Assembly (NCBI GenBank): GCA_030669135.1
Contig: DAOVEE010000013.1
Span: forward strand, 1 to 19,325
Reading direction: 5' to 3'
Source: Candidatus Bathyarchaeota archaeon
GTDB lineage: Archaea; Thermoproteota; Bathyarchaeia; TCS64
DNA length: 19,325 nucleotides
Each line of letters begins with the position of its first letter. The first letter of the stretch is position 1. The notes beneath the pieces are model-generated. The model did not search any database and was not told the DNA's origin. It saw nothing but the letters and a program-made list of their open reading frames with translations. Shown here one piece after another: positions 1-8,064 of this stretch. A program made the position numbers and the translations under genes.

Positions 1-1
1 C

Positions 2-871
2 GTCCACCCCCTCACCCGGGGACTGATGGAGGAGGAAGCGGATAAGCTGCTCAGGGAAGCCGAGAATGGAGACGTGGCCATACTGGTCGGCGGCGACGCC
101 CTCACCGCAACCACCCACATCAGCCTCGTCATCGACGCCGCCAGGCGCGGCGTACCCGTCAAGATCGTCCACGGCGGCAGCATAATCACCGCCGTAGCCG
201 AGACGGGGCTCAGCCTCTACAAGTTCGGCCGCACAGTCACCGTGCCCCTCCCCGAGAAGGGGCCCGTGGACACAGTCATCCGCACCCTCCGAGACAACAG
301 GGAGCAAGGCCTCCACACACTAATCCTGCTGGATCTCGACGAGCCCAGGCGGCGGCACCTCACCGTCAACCAGGCGATAGAGCGGCTGGAGGGGACAGGC
401 GAGTTCAACATGGACACGCTCCTCGTCGCCGTCGCCCGCCTAGGCTCAGAGAACCAGGTCATCAGAGCCGACACCGCCATGAACCTCAAGACATACGACT
501 TCGGCGACGCGCCTCACACCATCGTCGCCCCGGGGCGGCTCCACTTCATAGAGGAAGAGGCGTTGAAGGTGCTGGCGGGCTGCCCACCTGAGCTGCTCAC
601 CGGCAGGAAAACCCAAGGAGAAGCGGACACGCTCATAGAGAAATATAGCAGAGGCTGCAGACGAGTGCTGGAAGAGCTGAAGATCAACAGGCTCCCAGCG
701 GAGATAGACGGGGAGCAGGTGGACGAGTTGCTGGACCACGCGAGCCGGTACCTAGACGACGCCGAGTACTACCGTGCGGATCAGAAGCCCGTTGCGCTGA
801 CCAGCGTCGCCTACGCCGAGGGCGTCCTAGACGCCCTAAAGCTTTTAGGCTTAGTCGAGTTCGAGTGGTGA
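2..871 (+). CDS. dph5: Diphthine synthase fused to DUF357 domain (5' end missing)
   Basis: The reading frame is open from base 2, so the gene begins upstream of the window; the ATG at 26 is internal. The product is the SAM-dependent methyltransferase that methylates the modified histidine of elongation factor 2 on the way to diphthamide. Visible family motifs are VGGDALTATTH, HGGSIITAVAETGLSLYKFG and TLILLDLD, typical of the tetrapyrrole-methylase fold of Dph5; the N-terminal portion is off the window. After a short linker the last 70 or so residues (from about VLEELKINRLP to the end) look like a DUF357 helical domain (LLDHASRYLDDAEYY, SVAYAEGVLDALKLLGLV). DUF357 is often a separate archaeal gene, so this is a fusion. 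It ends overlapping or abutting ribL, suggesting one transcript. Confident in Dph5, fairly confident in DUF357. Confidence 0.9.
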   Translation, partial: VHPLTRGLMEEEADKLLREAENGDVAILVGGDALTATTHISLVIDAARRGVPVKIVHGGSIITAVAETGLSLYKFGRTVTVPLPEKGPVDTVIRTLRDNREQGLHTLILLDLDEPRRRHLTVNQAIERLEGTGEFNMDTLLVAVARLGSENQVIRADTAMNLKTYDFGDAPHTIVAPGRLHFIEEEALKVLAGCPPELLTGRKTQGEADTLIEKYSRGCRRVLEELKINRLPAEIDGEQVDELLDHASRYLDDAEYYRADQKPVALTSVAYAEGVLDALKLLGLVEFEW

Positions 872-873
872 AG

Positions 874-1320
874 ATGACGAAAGTACTGGCCGCCGGGGTC
901 TTCGACCTGCTCCACTACGGGCACATCAGGTATCTGGAGGAGGCCAAGAAGCTGGGCGGTCCAGACGCCGAGCTCATCGTCATCGTCGCGCGCGACGAGA
1001 CGGTTTGTCGCCTCAAGGGAAGCGACCCAGTCATCCCCGAGGACCAGCGCCGCGCCGTCATCGAAGCCCTCAAGGTCGTGGACGAGGCCCTCCTCGGGTT
1101 CGAGGACCTGGACCTCGACAGGGTCATACAGCAGGTGAAGCCCGACATCGTCGCGGTGGGCCACGACCAGGACGCCATAAGGCGCCAGGTCGAGAAGATA
1201 AAGAAGGCCCGCGAGCTGGAAATAGAGATACTCACCGTGGGCCGGTTCGGGGAGAGGGATCTGGACAGCAGCAGCAAGATCAAGAGACGGATCGTCGAAG
1301 GGGCACGAACGAGAGCCTGA
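874..1320 (+). CDS. ribL: Archaeal FAD synthetase RibL
   Basis: This cytidylyltransferase-like nucleotidyltransferase adenylylates FMN to FAD. Seen in the sequence: the GVFDLLHYGH motif (HxGH, residues 14-17), a conserved ARDETVCRLKG segment, DIVAVGHDQD, and the C-terminal SSSKIKRR segment that closes the nucleotide site. The length of 148 residues fits archaeal RibL. I chose ATG 874; in-frame GTG codons at 865 and 868 are alternatives, and the one at 868 would make a GTGA overlap with the dph5 stop, so translational coupling is likely. The 3' end overlaps the 3' end of ribK on the other strand by 41 bases. Confidence 0.9.
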   Translation: MTKVLAAGVFDLLHYGHIRYLEEAKKLGGPDAELIVIVARDETVCRLKGSDPVIPEDQRRAVIEALKVVDEALLGFEDLDLDRVIQQVKPDIVAVGHDQDAIRRQVEKIKKARELEIEILTVGRFGERDLDSSSKIKRRIVEGARTRA

Positions 1321-1975
1321 CCTTGTCGCCGTCGGCGAGCCCCAGCTTGCGCCTCAGGTAGATGGGGGATATTATCTCCAGGACGTTATAGTCGTGTATG
1401 CTCCTCTCGGCGACGATGAGGGAGCCCTCCACCTCGTCGTTGATGGTCACGGGGTAGCAGTTGGCGGAGCCGAACGCCCTCTCCCCGTCCTTGAAGCCCT
1501 CGATGTGTATCCCGAGGCCGCTCTCCAGCCGCCTCCTCTTCTCGAAGTCGTCCTGCCTTATCCTGACGTTCAAGGTGCCGGGGAAGGGCTCGAACCCCAG
1601 CTTCTCCGCTATCTGGCGCCTGTACCCGTCCTTGCTTATGTAGTAGGCGCCCTCGAAGAGCCCCGAGACCACGGTGCCCATGAACTCGATGGTGGTCGCC
1701 TCCTTGCCTTCCAGGTGCCACTTGAGCTCCTGCAGCACCTTGTCCAGCTCCGCTATCCCCTCAACAGTTATGCTGATCCTGCTTCCCCCGGGCTCGATCC
1801 TCCTGTGTATGAGCCCCATCTTTTCCAGAATCTTGAGGTGCCTAGACGCAGACTGCTGGCTCCCCCCCAATATCTTCGAGAGGTCCGTTGTGGAGAGCTT
1901 GACGGCGTTCTTCGACGCGCCCAGCCTAAGCAAAGTATAGAGAGTGAACCAGAGGTGGGGCTTCAACTCTTCCAA
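1280..1975 (-). CDS. ribK: CTP-dependent riboflavin kinase with N-terminal winged helix
   Basis: The protein converts riboflavin to FMN, using CTP in the characterised archaeal family (DUF120). Residues about 10-80 form a MarR-like helix-turn-helix (TTDLSKILGGSQQSASRHLK), and residues about 97-228 are the kinase domain, with GTVVSGLFEGAYYISKDGY, LGFEPFPGTLNVRI and the C-terminal ISPIYLRRKLGLADGD region. The 231-residue length is that of the HTH-RibK fusion known in many archaea, so the protein may also act as a flavin-sensing regulator. A TATA-like stretch (gttaaatacg on the minus strand, near 2003-2012) lies about 30 bases before the ATG, so it probably has its own promoter despite following rtcB. 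It is convergent with ribL, which catalyses the next step. Confidence 0.9.
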   Translation of the reverse strand: MEELKPHLWFTLYTLLRLGASKNAVKLSTTDLSKILGGSQQSASRHLKILEKMGLIHRRIEPGGSRISITVEGIAELDKVLQELKWHLEGKEATTIEFMGTVVSGLFEGAYYISKDGYRRQIAEKLGFEPFPGTLNVRIRQDDFEKRRRLESGLGIHIEGFKDGERAFGSANCYPVTINDEVEGSLIVAERSIHDYNVLEIISPIYLRRKLGLADGDKVRLSFVPLRRSVS

Positions 1976-2027
1976 AGGTGTTCAGAAAATGGGTAGGGGA
2001 GTCGTATTTAACTCTTTTTTTGGTAGC

Positions 2028-3476
2028 CTAGCCTTTGGCCACCGCGATGGGGACGCTGACCATGACCTTCTCGGCGAGACCCACTCTATGGCTCACATCG
2101 GCTACCCTGTGGACATCCTTGTAGCTGTCGGGACTCTCCTCCTCCAATATCCTCCCGCTAGCCGCCTTCACAACTATACCCTTACGCTTCAGGTCGTTGA
2201 TGATGTCGCTGGCCCTGAACCGCCTCCTGGCGCCGGTCCGTGACATAACTCGGCCGGCTCCGTGGGCCGTGCTCGCGAAGCTGAGCCCCTCGCCGCGCTC
2301 CGTCCCCTTCATCAGGTAGCTCGCGGTGCCCATGGTGCCGACGAGGAGCACCGGCTGCCCTATGGCCTGGTAGTCCTGGGGCAGGCCCTTCCTGCCGGGG
2401 CCGAACGCCCTGGCGGCTCCCTTCCTGTGGATCATAGCTTGTATCCGTCTCCCGTCGACCTCGTGCTCCTCCTTCTTCGCCGTGTTGTGTGTCATCCCGT
2501 AGACCAGCTCCATCCCCATGTCCTCGGCGCTGCGCTTGAACACGTCCTCGAAGGCCTGGCGGACCTGGTGCATGATTATGTGGCGGTTGATGAACGCCCA
2601 GTTGACGGCGCAGCACATGGCTTCGTAGTAGTCCTCGGCCTCCTTGCTCTTCAGCGGCGCGCAGACCAGCTCGCGGGCCGGCAGCTTCATGTTGTACTTG
2701 GTGGCCGCCCTGTCCATGACCCTGATGTAGTCTGTGGCGACCTGGTGGCCGAAGCCCCTGCTCCCAGTGTGCACCCAGACCACCACCTGATTAGGTCTGT
2801 TGATGCCGTAGACGGCTGCGTGGCCTGGGTGGATTATCTTGTCGACGCGAGCGATCTCGAGGAAGTGGTTGCCCGCCCCGAGGGTGCCTAGCTGGCTGCT
2901 GCCCCTTTTCTTGGCTCGGGGGCTCACCTTGTCCGGGTTGGCCTCTTTCATGCAGCCGCCTTCCTCGGTGTGGCTGGCGTCCCTGTCCCAGCCGTAGCCC
3001 TTGTCCACGGCCCACTGGATGCCCTCGCTGACGGCCCTCTCCAGCTCTCTGGTGCTGAGCCTCATCTTGCTGCCCACGCCTACGCCGCAGGGCACCAGCT
3101 GGAATATCCTGTTGATGAGCTCCTGCTTCCTGGCGTCGACCTCCTTGTAGGTGAGGTCCGTCCGCAACAGCCGGACGCCGCAGTTGATGTCGTAACCGAC
3201 GCCGCCGGGCGTTATTATCCCCTCGTCGGCGTCGAAGGCGGCGACGCCGCCTATGGGGAAGCCGTAGCCTTGGTGGCCGTCGGGCAGCGTGATGCTGTTC
3301 TTGATTATGCCGGGGAGCTGGGCGACGTTGACGCTCTGGGTGAGGGTGTCGTCCCGTTTCATGGACTCAAGCAGGACCTTGTCCGCGTAGATGCGGGCGG
3401 GCACCTTCATGTGCCTGCTGTAGGCCTTGGGTATCTCCCACGTGTAGTCATCTATCTTGTCTATGGGGAACTGCAT
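2028..3476 (-). CDS. rtcB: RNA-splicing ligase RtcB (3'-phosphate RNA ligase)
   Basis: RtcB joins RNA 2',3'-cyclic phosphate or 3'-phosphate ends to 5'-OH ends and is the archaeal tRNA-splicing ligase. The whole 482-residue family length is present with no intein. Visible landmarks are GGVGYDINCGVRLLRTDL (D96, C99 for metal), GAGNHFLEIARVD (N203, H204), HTGSRGFG (H236), MTHNTAKKE (H330), HRKGAARAFGPG, and HGAGRVMSR, where H405 corresponds to the histidine guanylylated by GTP in studied RtcB proteins. All key metal and catalytic residues are therefore present. Its usual partner archease is not in the window. It is transcribed divergently from a helix-turn-helix gene, with a candidate operator between them. 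Confidence 0.96.
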   Translation of the reverse strand: MQFPIDKIDDYTWEIPKAYSRHMKVPARIYADKVLLESMKRDDTLTQSVNVAQLPGIIKNSITLPDGHQGYGFPIGGVAAFDADEGIITPGGVGYDINCGVRLLRTDLTYKEVDARKQELINRIFQLVPCGVGVGSKMRLSTRELERAVSEGIQWAVDKGYGWDRDASHTEEGGCMKEANPDKVSPRAKKRGSSQLGTLGAGNHFLEIARVDKIIHPGHAAVYGINRPNQVVVWVHTGSRGFGHQVATDYIRVMDRAATKYNMKLPARELVCAPLKSKEAEDYYEAMCCAVNWAFINRHIIMHQVRQAFEDVFKRSAEDMGMELVYGMTHNTAKKEEHEVDGRRIQAMIHRKGAARAFGPGRKGLPQDYQAIGQPVLLVGTMGTASYLMKGTERGEGLSFASTAHGAGRVMSRTGARRRFRASDIINDLKRKGIVVKAASGRILEEESPDSYKDVHRVADVSHRVGLAEKVMVSVPIAVAKG

Positions 3477-3513
3477 GGATTCTCACACCCTTTGCACCGG
3501 TAATCCTAATAAG

Positions 3514-3536
3514 GGTTTATTGGTGTCTAAACCAAT
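3514..3536. promoter_or_regulatory. Nested inverted repeats / operator candidate between rtcB and HTH gene
   Basis: Two overlapping perfect 6-base inverted repeats lie in the 68-base divergent gap: GGTTTA (3514-3519) with TAAACC (3528-3533), and ATTGGT (3519-3524) with ACCAAT (3531-3536). The site covers the position expected for a TATA box about 27 bases before the GTG start at 3545, so a protein bound there would block the regulator gene and probably affect rtcB. Autoregulation by the adjacent winged-helix protein is inferred. Confidence 0.5.
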
Positions 3537-3544
3537 GATGGGAT

Positions 3545-4009
3545 GTGCAGTGGAAGGTCCTTAAAACGGTGCCCCTAGCGGAGGTCCAGAGCCGCCTCAG
3601 GGACTACGAGGAGCGGCACGGTAGCCTGAGCCGCCTACACGAGGAGTTCACCAAGGGCAGGATGCCGCCGGGCATGTTCGACGACTACGTAGAGTGGACC
3701 AGCATGAGCCACGCCGTCCGTGCCTACCAGGAGGGAGAGGACTTCGAGTACCTAGCCGACGTGGACCTTAACCTGTCCCCGGAGGACTACGCCAAGCTCA
3801 CACCCAAGAGGCTCATGCTGCTGGACCACCTCATAGAGAGTCACGCATCCTCAATAAACGAGCTCGCCGCCGCGGTCGATAGAGACGTGAAGAACGTGTA
3901 CAACGACCTCAGGACGCTGGAGTCCCTGGGGCTAATCAGCCTAGTCAAGATGGGGAGGAGCCTGGTCCCCGAGCTGCTGGTGTACGAGATAACCATCCTC
4001 CTCGGCTGA
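3545..4009 (+). CDS. Winged-helix transcriptional regulator (HVO_A0114/COG4190-like)
   Basis: The protein has 154 residues. The C-terminal half, from LTPKRLMLLDHLIES through VYNDLRTLESLGLISL, is a clear winged helix-turn-helix resembling the HVO_A0114-type archaeal regulators. The N-terminal half (about residues 1-80) is charged and mostly helical, with a DYEERHGSLSRLHEEF segment that could form an oligomerisation helix. The start is a GTG at 3545; an in-frame stop at 3536 rules out anything longer. No leader is left if the TATA region overlaps the inverted repeats, so the transcript is probably leaderless. It is divergent from rtcB and followed 41 bases later by an amidohydrolase with its own TATA-like box. 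The regulated genes are unknown; rtcB and itself are the simplest guesses. Confidence 0.8.
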   Translation: MQWKVLKTVPLAEVQSRLRDYEERHGSLSRLHEEFTKGRMPPGMFDDYVEWTSMSHAVRAYQEGEDFEYLADVDLNLSPEDYAKLTPKRLMLLDHLIESHASSINELAAAVDRDVKNVYNDLRTLESLGLISLVKMGRSLVPELLVYEITILLG

Positions 4010-4050
4010 ATACTGTTATATCGCCGGGGAGTTTGTATCGTGTGATAAAA

Positions 4051-5685
4051 ATGTCTGCTAACCCATGCGAGGCGGACCTTGTTCTGCTTAAAGGTAAGAT
4101 TCTCACGGTGGATGACGAGTTCACCGTCGCCGAGGCGGTGGCCGTCAAGGACGGCAGAGTAATGGCAGTCGGCTCCTCCACGGAGATCGAGAAGCTGAAG
4201 GGACGCTCCACAGAGGTCATAGACCTCGAAAGGAAGACCCTGATGCCCGGGCTCTACGACAGCCACATCCATGTCGTAGGCACCGGCACAGCGTTGCAGA
4301 TGATAAACTGCAGGACCCCGCCCATGATGAGCATAGAGGACATGAAGAAGGCCGTCGCCGAGAAGGCGGAGGACTCGAAGCCCGGAGAGTGGATACTGGG
4401 CAGGGGCTGGGACCAGGCCAAGCTGGCAGATCACAGGAACCCGTCGAGGTGGGACCTGGACGAGGCGTCCCCCGACAACCCCGTGGTCCTCACCAGGACC
4501 TGCGGCCACCTCCTCGTCGCCAACAGCGCCGCGCTGGAGATCGGGGGAATAACCAAGGACACCCCTGACCCCCTCGGCGGGAAGATAGTGCGTAACCTGG
4601 AAGGCGAGCCCACTGGCATGCTGGAGGAGGGCCCCGCCATGAACCTGGTGAGGAGGCACATCCCCGAGACCGGGATACCCGAAACCATGGACGCCATAAG
4701 GGCCGCGTTCAAGGCGTTCAACGAGGTCGGCATCACCAGCGTGATAGACCCGGGGAACACTGAGGACGAGATGGTGGCATACCAGCTCCTCAGGGAGGAG
4801 GGGGAGTTCACCGTGAGGACCAACGTGATGCTCCGCGCCGTCCAGCAGGGAGACACCATCGAGGACAGCGTGCGGCGTGTCGAGAGCTTCCCGATGATCA
4901 CGGGGATGGGAGACGACTTCCTCAGGTTCCAAGGGGTGAAGCTATTCATCGACGGCGGCATAGGCGGGAGGACAGCGCTGCTCAGGGAGCACTACGAGGG
5001 CGACCCGGACGACTACGGGCTTCTCACTCTCCCCGTGGAGCATCTCCAGATGCTCGTGGACGCCGCCAACAGGAGAGGCATGCTCGCCGGCATACACTGC
5101 GCCGGAGGCAAGGCCATGGACATAGTGCTTGAGGCGTACAGGAAGACCGACGAAGTCGAACCAATAAAAGGCCGCCGGTTCTACCTCATCCACGCCTACC
5201 AGCCCACCGACGAAAACTTCGAGACCTGTCGCGATCTAGGCGTCCAGGTGGCGAGCCAGCCCAGCTTCCTCTACTACCTGGGGGACAGCTACCACGAGAA
5301 CGTAGGCGACGAACGCAGCAAGTGGCTCAAGCCGCACAGGGCGTGGATAGACCACGGCATAATGGTGGCCGCCGGCACCGACAGCCCGGTGACGCCGTAC
5401 CCTCCGTTCCCGAGCCTCTGGGCAAGCATCGCGAGGCGCACCGAGGTGAAGGGCACCCAGATGGGCACCGAGCAGTGCGTCACCCGGGAGGAAGCCATAC
5501 GGATGTACACCATAAACGGCGCCTACCTGACCTTCGAGGAGGACAGCAAGGGAAGCCTTGAGCCGGGGAAGCTCGCCGACATGGTCATCCTGGACAGGGA
5601 CATATTGACGTGCCCGGTTGACGACATCCGGGACACCAAGGTGCTCCGAACGTTCCTGGGCGGAAAAACCGTCTACAAGGCCTGA
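4051..5685 (+). CDS. YtcJ-like amidohydrolase (amidohydrolase family 3), divergent active site
   Basis: This metal-dependent hydrolase of the urease/dihydroorotase superfamily has about 544 residues. Seen: N-terminal beta-sandwich strand LVLLKGKILTVDD, metal-binding DSHIHVVG (H72, H74), GEWILGRGWDQAKL, GEPTGMLEEGPAMNLV, LFIDGGIGGRTALL, the distal aspartate in AAGTDSPVTPYPPF, and C-terminal GSLEPGKLADMVILDRD. Unusual: where the paralogue at 10067-11656 has HAIGDLA and HRIEHC, this one has HCAGGKA and FYLIHAYQP. The histidines are kept, but the neighbouring Asp and Glu are lost. I chose ATG 4051; an upstream TTG at 4033 is less likely because a TATA-like tgttatat sits near 4013-4020. The substrate is unknown; relatives act on amides and N-acyl compounds. 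Confidence 0.88.
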   Translation: MSANPCEADLVLLKGKILTVDDEFTVAEAVAVKDGRVMAVGSSTEIEKLKGRSTEVIDLERKTLMPGLYDSHIHVVGTGTALQMINCRTPPMMSIEDMKKAVAEKAEDSKPGEWILGRGWDQAKLADHRNPSRWDLDEASPDNPVVLTRTCGHLLVANSAALEIGGITKDTPDPLGGKIVRNLEGEPTGMLEEGPAMNLVRRHIPETGIPETMDAIRAAFKAFNEVGITSVIDPGNTEDEMVAYQLLREEGEFTVRTNVMLRAVQQGDTIEDSVRRVESFPMITGMGDDFLRFQGVKLFIDGGIGGRTALLREHYEGDPDDYGLLTLPVEHLQMLVDAANRRGMLAGIHCAGGKAMDIVLEAYRKTDEVEPIKGRRFYLIHAYQPTDENFETCRDLGVQVASQPSFLYYLGDSYHENVGDERSKWLKPHRAWIDHGIMVAAGTDSPVTPYPPFPSLWASIARRTEVKGTQMGTEQCVTREEAIRMYTINGAYLTFEEDSKGSLEPGKLADMVILDRDILTCPVDDIRDTKVLRTFLGGKTVYKA

Positions 5686-5689
5686 CCAT

Positions 5690-5706
5690 ATTTTTTAATT
5701 TTCTTT
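5690..5706 (+). terminator. Oligo-T terminator after the first amidohydrolase
   Basis: A run of T-rich sequence (attttttaattttcttt) begins five bases after the stop codon. U-rich RNA tracts are the normal intrinsic termination signal in archaea. It lies in a 35-base gap between convergent genes. Confidence 0.65.
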
Positions 5707-5720
5707 AAAGGACAACCACG

Positions 5721-6188
5721 CTACCTGTGGTCGTGGGGGCTGTCATGGGTCTTGATTGGGTATATCTTGAGCCATCCGTCCACGACGCCGTAGCCGCGCA
5801 GGCCGTCGTACTCGATGTCATTGTCCTCAAGGATCTTCAGCGCCTCGTCTTCGAGGCCGTGAGGCACGTAGACGAACAGCTTCTTGACCTTGCGGCCTAC
5901 GCTTGCGCTGTCGCTTAGGAGCCGCCAGAGTTTGGCTCGGGTCTCGTTGACATCCTCGGTGCGCTCCACCATGCCCAGCTCCTGGACGCCGCCGTCGCAG
6001 TTCAGTATAACGACGCTGGGGTAGACCACCTCACCCCACGGACTCAGCAGCCCGAACCTTTTCGTCTCGTCGTTGACTATGGTCTCGTAGCAGTTTGGCC
6101 AGCTGGTCTCGGGCTGGTCCACGAAGGGGAACCGGGTCGCTGCGATTATCCTAGTTACCCTGTGCCGCTGTATCTCAGGGTCCACCAC
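5721..6188 (-). CDS. Unknown 155-residue protein coupled to an HD hydrolase
   Basis: I do not recognise this family. The sequence looks like a soluble alpha/beta protein: the N-terminal part has RIIAATRFPFVDQPETSWPN and a strand-rich segment with VVYPSVVILNCDGGVQELG. The centre has a charged helix (EDVNETRAKLWRLL), then a KKLFVYVPHG strand and a LEDNDIEYDGLRGYGVVDGWL region ending in a short His-rich tail. There is no signal peptide or membrane segment. It starts with GTG at 6188 (or GTG 6185) one base after the stop of the HD-domain gene, so the two are almost certainly cotranslated and probably functionally linked. Confidence 0.75.
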   Translation of the reverse strand: MVDPEIQRHRVTRIIAATRFPFVDQPETSWPNCYETIVNDETKRFGLLSPWGEVVYPSVVILNCDGGVQELGMVERTEDVNETRAKLWRLLSDSASVGRKVKKLFVYVPHGLEDEALKILEDNDIEYDGLRGYGVVDGWLKIYPIKTHDSPHDHR

Positions 6189-6189
6189 T

Positions 6190-6741
6190 CTAGCTCAGCC
6201 CTATCACGTCTGCGACGCCCTGCATTGCCTTGACGGCTATTTGCGCGAACTCGCTGAAAGGTAGCTCTATCTCCTCGCACCTCATGATGTTCTCGCGGCT
6301 TACCTGACGGGCGAAGCTCTTGTCCTTCATCCGTTTCTTGATGCTCTTCGCCTTCATCCCATCCAGCTTGGTGGGCCGCACCAACGCGTTTGCCACTATC
6401 ATCCCCGAGATGCCGTCGGCTACCAGGAGCGATATGTCGAACCTCGTCTCAGGTTCATGCCCTGTCAATGGGTTGTGGCGCCTGACGGCGTTCACGGCGT
6501 CCTCGGGTAGGAGGTCCTGCACCATGTCGGCTGAAACGGCGCCGTGCCTGCTGAAGTCGTCGCCGAAGGTCTCGTAGTCCACATCGTGGAGGATGCCCAC
6601 CGCCTCCCATAGGTCCGGGTCCTCCCCGAACCGCTCAGCCATGCCCCTCATGATGGCGCCCACGGCTATCATATGGTTCACGAGGTTCCTGTTCTTCACG
6701 TGCTGCTTAACGAGGTCGATGCACTCTTCCCGGGTGATCAT
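6190..6741 (-). CDS. HD-domain phosphohydrolase
   Basis: This 183-residue protein has the metal-binding pattern of the HD superfamily: H23 (NHMIAVGAI), the HD doublet H52-D53 (GILHDVDYE), H66 (SRHGAVSA), H89 (VRRHN) and D109 (LLVADGISG). The small single-domain form with GILHDVDYE and late VADGISG resembles the HDIG hydrolases common near nucleotide and metabolite-repair genes; the substrate cannot be told from sequence. It is the first gene of a two-gene unit with the unknown 155-residue protein and is divergent from an MFS transporter 73 bases away. Confidence 0.88.
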   Translation of the reverse strand: MITREECIDLVKQHVKNRNLVNHMIAVGAIMRGMAERFGEDPDLWEAVGILHDVDYETFGDDFSRHGAVSADMVQDLLPEDAVNAVRRHNPLTGHEPETRFDISLLVADGISGMIVANALVRPTKLDGMKAKSIKKRMKDKSFARQVSRENIMRCEEIELPFSEFAQIAVKAMQGVADVIGLS

Positions 6742-6814
6742 GGCTATAGGAGCGATGCGGCGTTGTTTAAGCGTTAGGTTGATATGGGATTGCGATGGCT
6801 ATGGTAGTCATTCG

Positions 6815-8014
6815 GTGAACCACTTGGACGATCCGCAGTCAGACAGGCAGACGAGGCTTCTCAGCTACGGCCTCATAGTGATGACGCTGACACACACCAT
6901 GACCCACAGCTTCCAGAACATCCACACGGCTCTGTTCCCGGTGCTCAGGGAGGAGTTCATGCTCACCAACCAGCAGATAGGCCTCATTGCTTCGATACCC
7001 AACCTCTGCCAGGCGCTTCTCACCATACCCGCGGGGCTGCTCAGCGACAGGGTCGGCAGCAGGAAGATGCTCCTACTGGCCATGGGCGTGGCCTGCGTCG
7101 GGGCCTTGACCGCGAGCGCCACCAACAGCCCGACGATGCTCATAGTCGCCGTAAGCCTCCTCTACATAAACACCACAGTCTACCACCCCGCGGGCTACAG
7201 CTTCGTCTCAAGGAGCTTCAAGCCCAGAGAGAGGAGCAAAGCCCTCGGTATACAGGGGGCCGGCGGCACCCTCGGGATGTCCATGGGCCCCATAAGCCTC
7301 GCCGTACTCATCTACCTGGGTTTCCAGTGGAGGCAGGTCTACCTTTTCTGGTTCTTCCCCCTGCTCCTTGGCATCGCCATGATACTGAGGATAAAAGAAG
7401 AGCCGACAGAGGACATCGTCCTCAGCGACATCGAGAAGACCGAGAATGTACAGGCCAGCAACCTGCTGACGTCGAGCCTCCTTTTTTTCATGGTGTTCAG
7501 CGGCGTCAAGATGGTAGCGTCCGGCATGACCAACAGTTTCCTCAACGTGTACCTCGTTGAGACCCAAGGCTGGGAGTTCGAGTACGCCAGCCTGATACTG
7601 GGCGGCAGCTACATCATGGGGATAATCGCCGCCCCTATCGGCGGGTTCCTCGCCGCAAGGTACGGCGACAAGAGGTGGACTCTCGCCGTGTTGGCCGCTA
7701 GCTACGCGTGCTACATACTTGCCTTCCTCGTGGGCGGCGTCCTGCCTTTCACCCTCCTGTACCTGGGCCACGGGTTCTTCAACTTCCTCGGCATGGCGTC
7801 CAACAGCAGCATCATGGCGAAGCTCTCTCCTGGGAGGCAGAGGGGCCTCGGGTTCGCGCTGTACTTCCTGCCCGGCAGCGTCATGGGCGCAATAGCGCCG
7901 ATGATGGCGGCGTTCATCGCGGACAGCCTGGGGATGTACACCATATTCATGGTTAGCTTCGCCGCCTACGTGGCCGCGATCCTGGTGCTGATGTTCGGCG
8001 TCAAAGTCGATTAG
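6815..8014 (+). CDS. MFS transporter (Fsr-like)
   Basis: This is a major facilitator superfamily permease with about 12 hydrophobic segments in 399 residues. Characteristic pieces are the loop 2-3 motif PAGLLSDRVGSRKML, the TVYHPAGYSFVSR segment typical of fosmidomycin-resistance-like MFS proteins, and a second-half loop GGFLAARYGDKRW. The open frame runs back to 6593, but that stretch lies antisense to the HD gene and encodes a non-membrane tail. I therefore place the start at GTG 6815 (TTG 6824 is an alternative), just before VNHLDDPQSDRQTR. The substrate is unknown. It is flanked by catabolic hydrolases and convergent with an anion transporter gene, so uptake or export of an organic acid or amide is plausible. 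Confidence 0.87.
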   Translation: MNHLDDPQSDRQTRLLSYGLIVMTLTHTMTHSFQNIHTALFPVLREEFMLTNQQIGLIASIPNLCQALLTIPAGLLSDRVGSRKMLLLAMGVACVGALTASATNSPTMLIVAVSLLYINTTVYHPAGYSFVSRSFKPRERSKALGIQGAGGTLGMSMGPISLAVLIYLGFQWRQVYLFWFFPLLLGIAMILRIKEEPTEDIVLSDIEKTENVQASNLLTSSLLFFMVFSGVKMVASGMTNSFLNVYLVETQGWEFEYASLILGGSYIMGIIAAPIGGFLAARYGDKRWTLAVLAASYACYILAFLVGGVLPFTLLYLGHGFFNFLGMASNSSIMAKLSPGRQRGLGFALYFLPGSVMGAIAPMMAAFIADSLGMYTIFMVSFAAYVAAILVLMFGVKVD

Positions 8015-8039
8015 CCGCCAAAGCCAGTTTACGGCGGCT
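8013..8039. terminator. Hairpin between convergent transporter genes
   Basis: A perfect 7-base inverted repeat, AGCCGCC (8013-8019) and GGCGGCT (8033-8039), with a 13-base loop lies in the 50-base convergent gap and includes the stop codon of the MFS gene. No T-run follows, so a terminator or RNA-stabilising role is only suggested. Confidence 0.35.
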
Positions 8040-8064
8040 GGCGCTCTGTGCCCGAAAAACGGCT

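Noticed and set aside
987..994. CG alternating 8-mer inside ribL
   Set aside because: It encodes part of the conserved VARDE segment in G+C-rich coding DNA, so it is explained without the island motif.
3841..4932. Long minus-strand frame (363 codons) opposite the first amidohydrolase
   Set aside because: It mirrors a well-conserved enzyme gene in G+C-rich DNA; the translation is rich in H, G, V and L without domain structure.
6593..6814. N-terminal extension of the MFS transporter frame
   Set aside because: It lies antisense to the conserved HD-domain gene and its translation is neither membrane-like nor similar to MFS N-termini.
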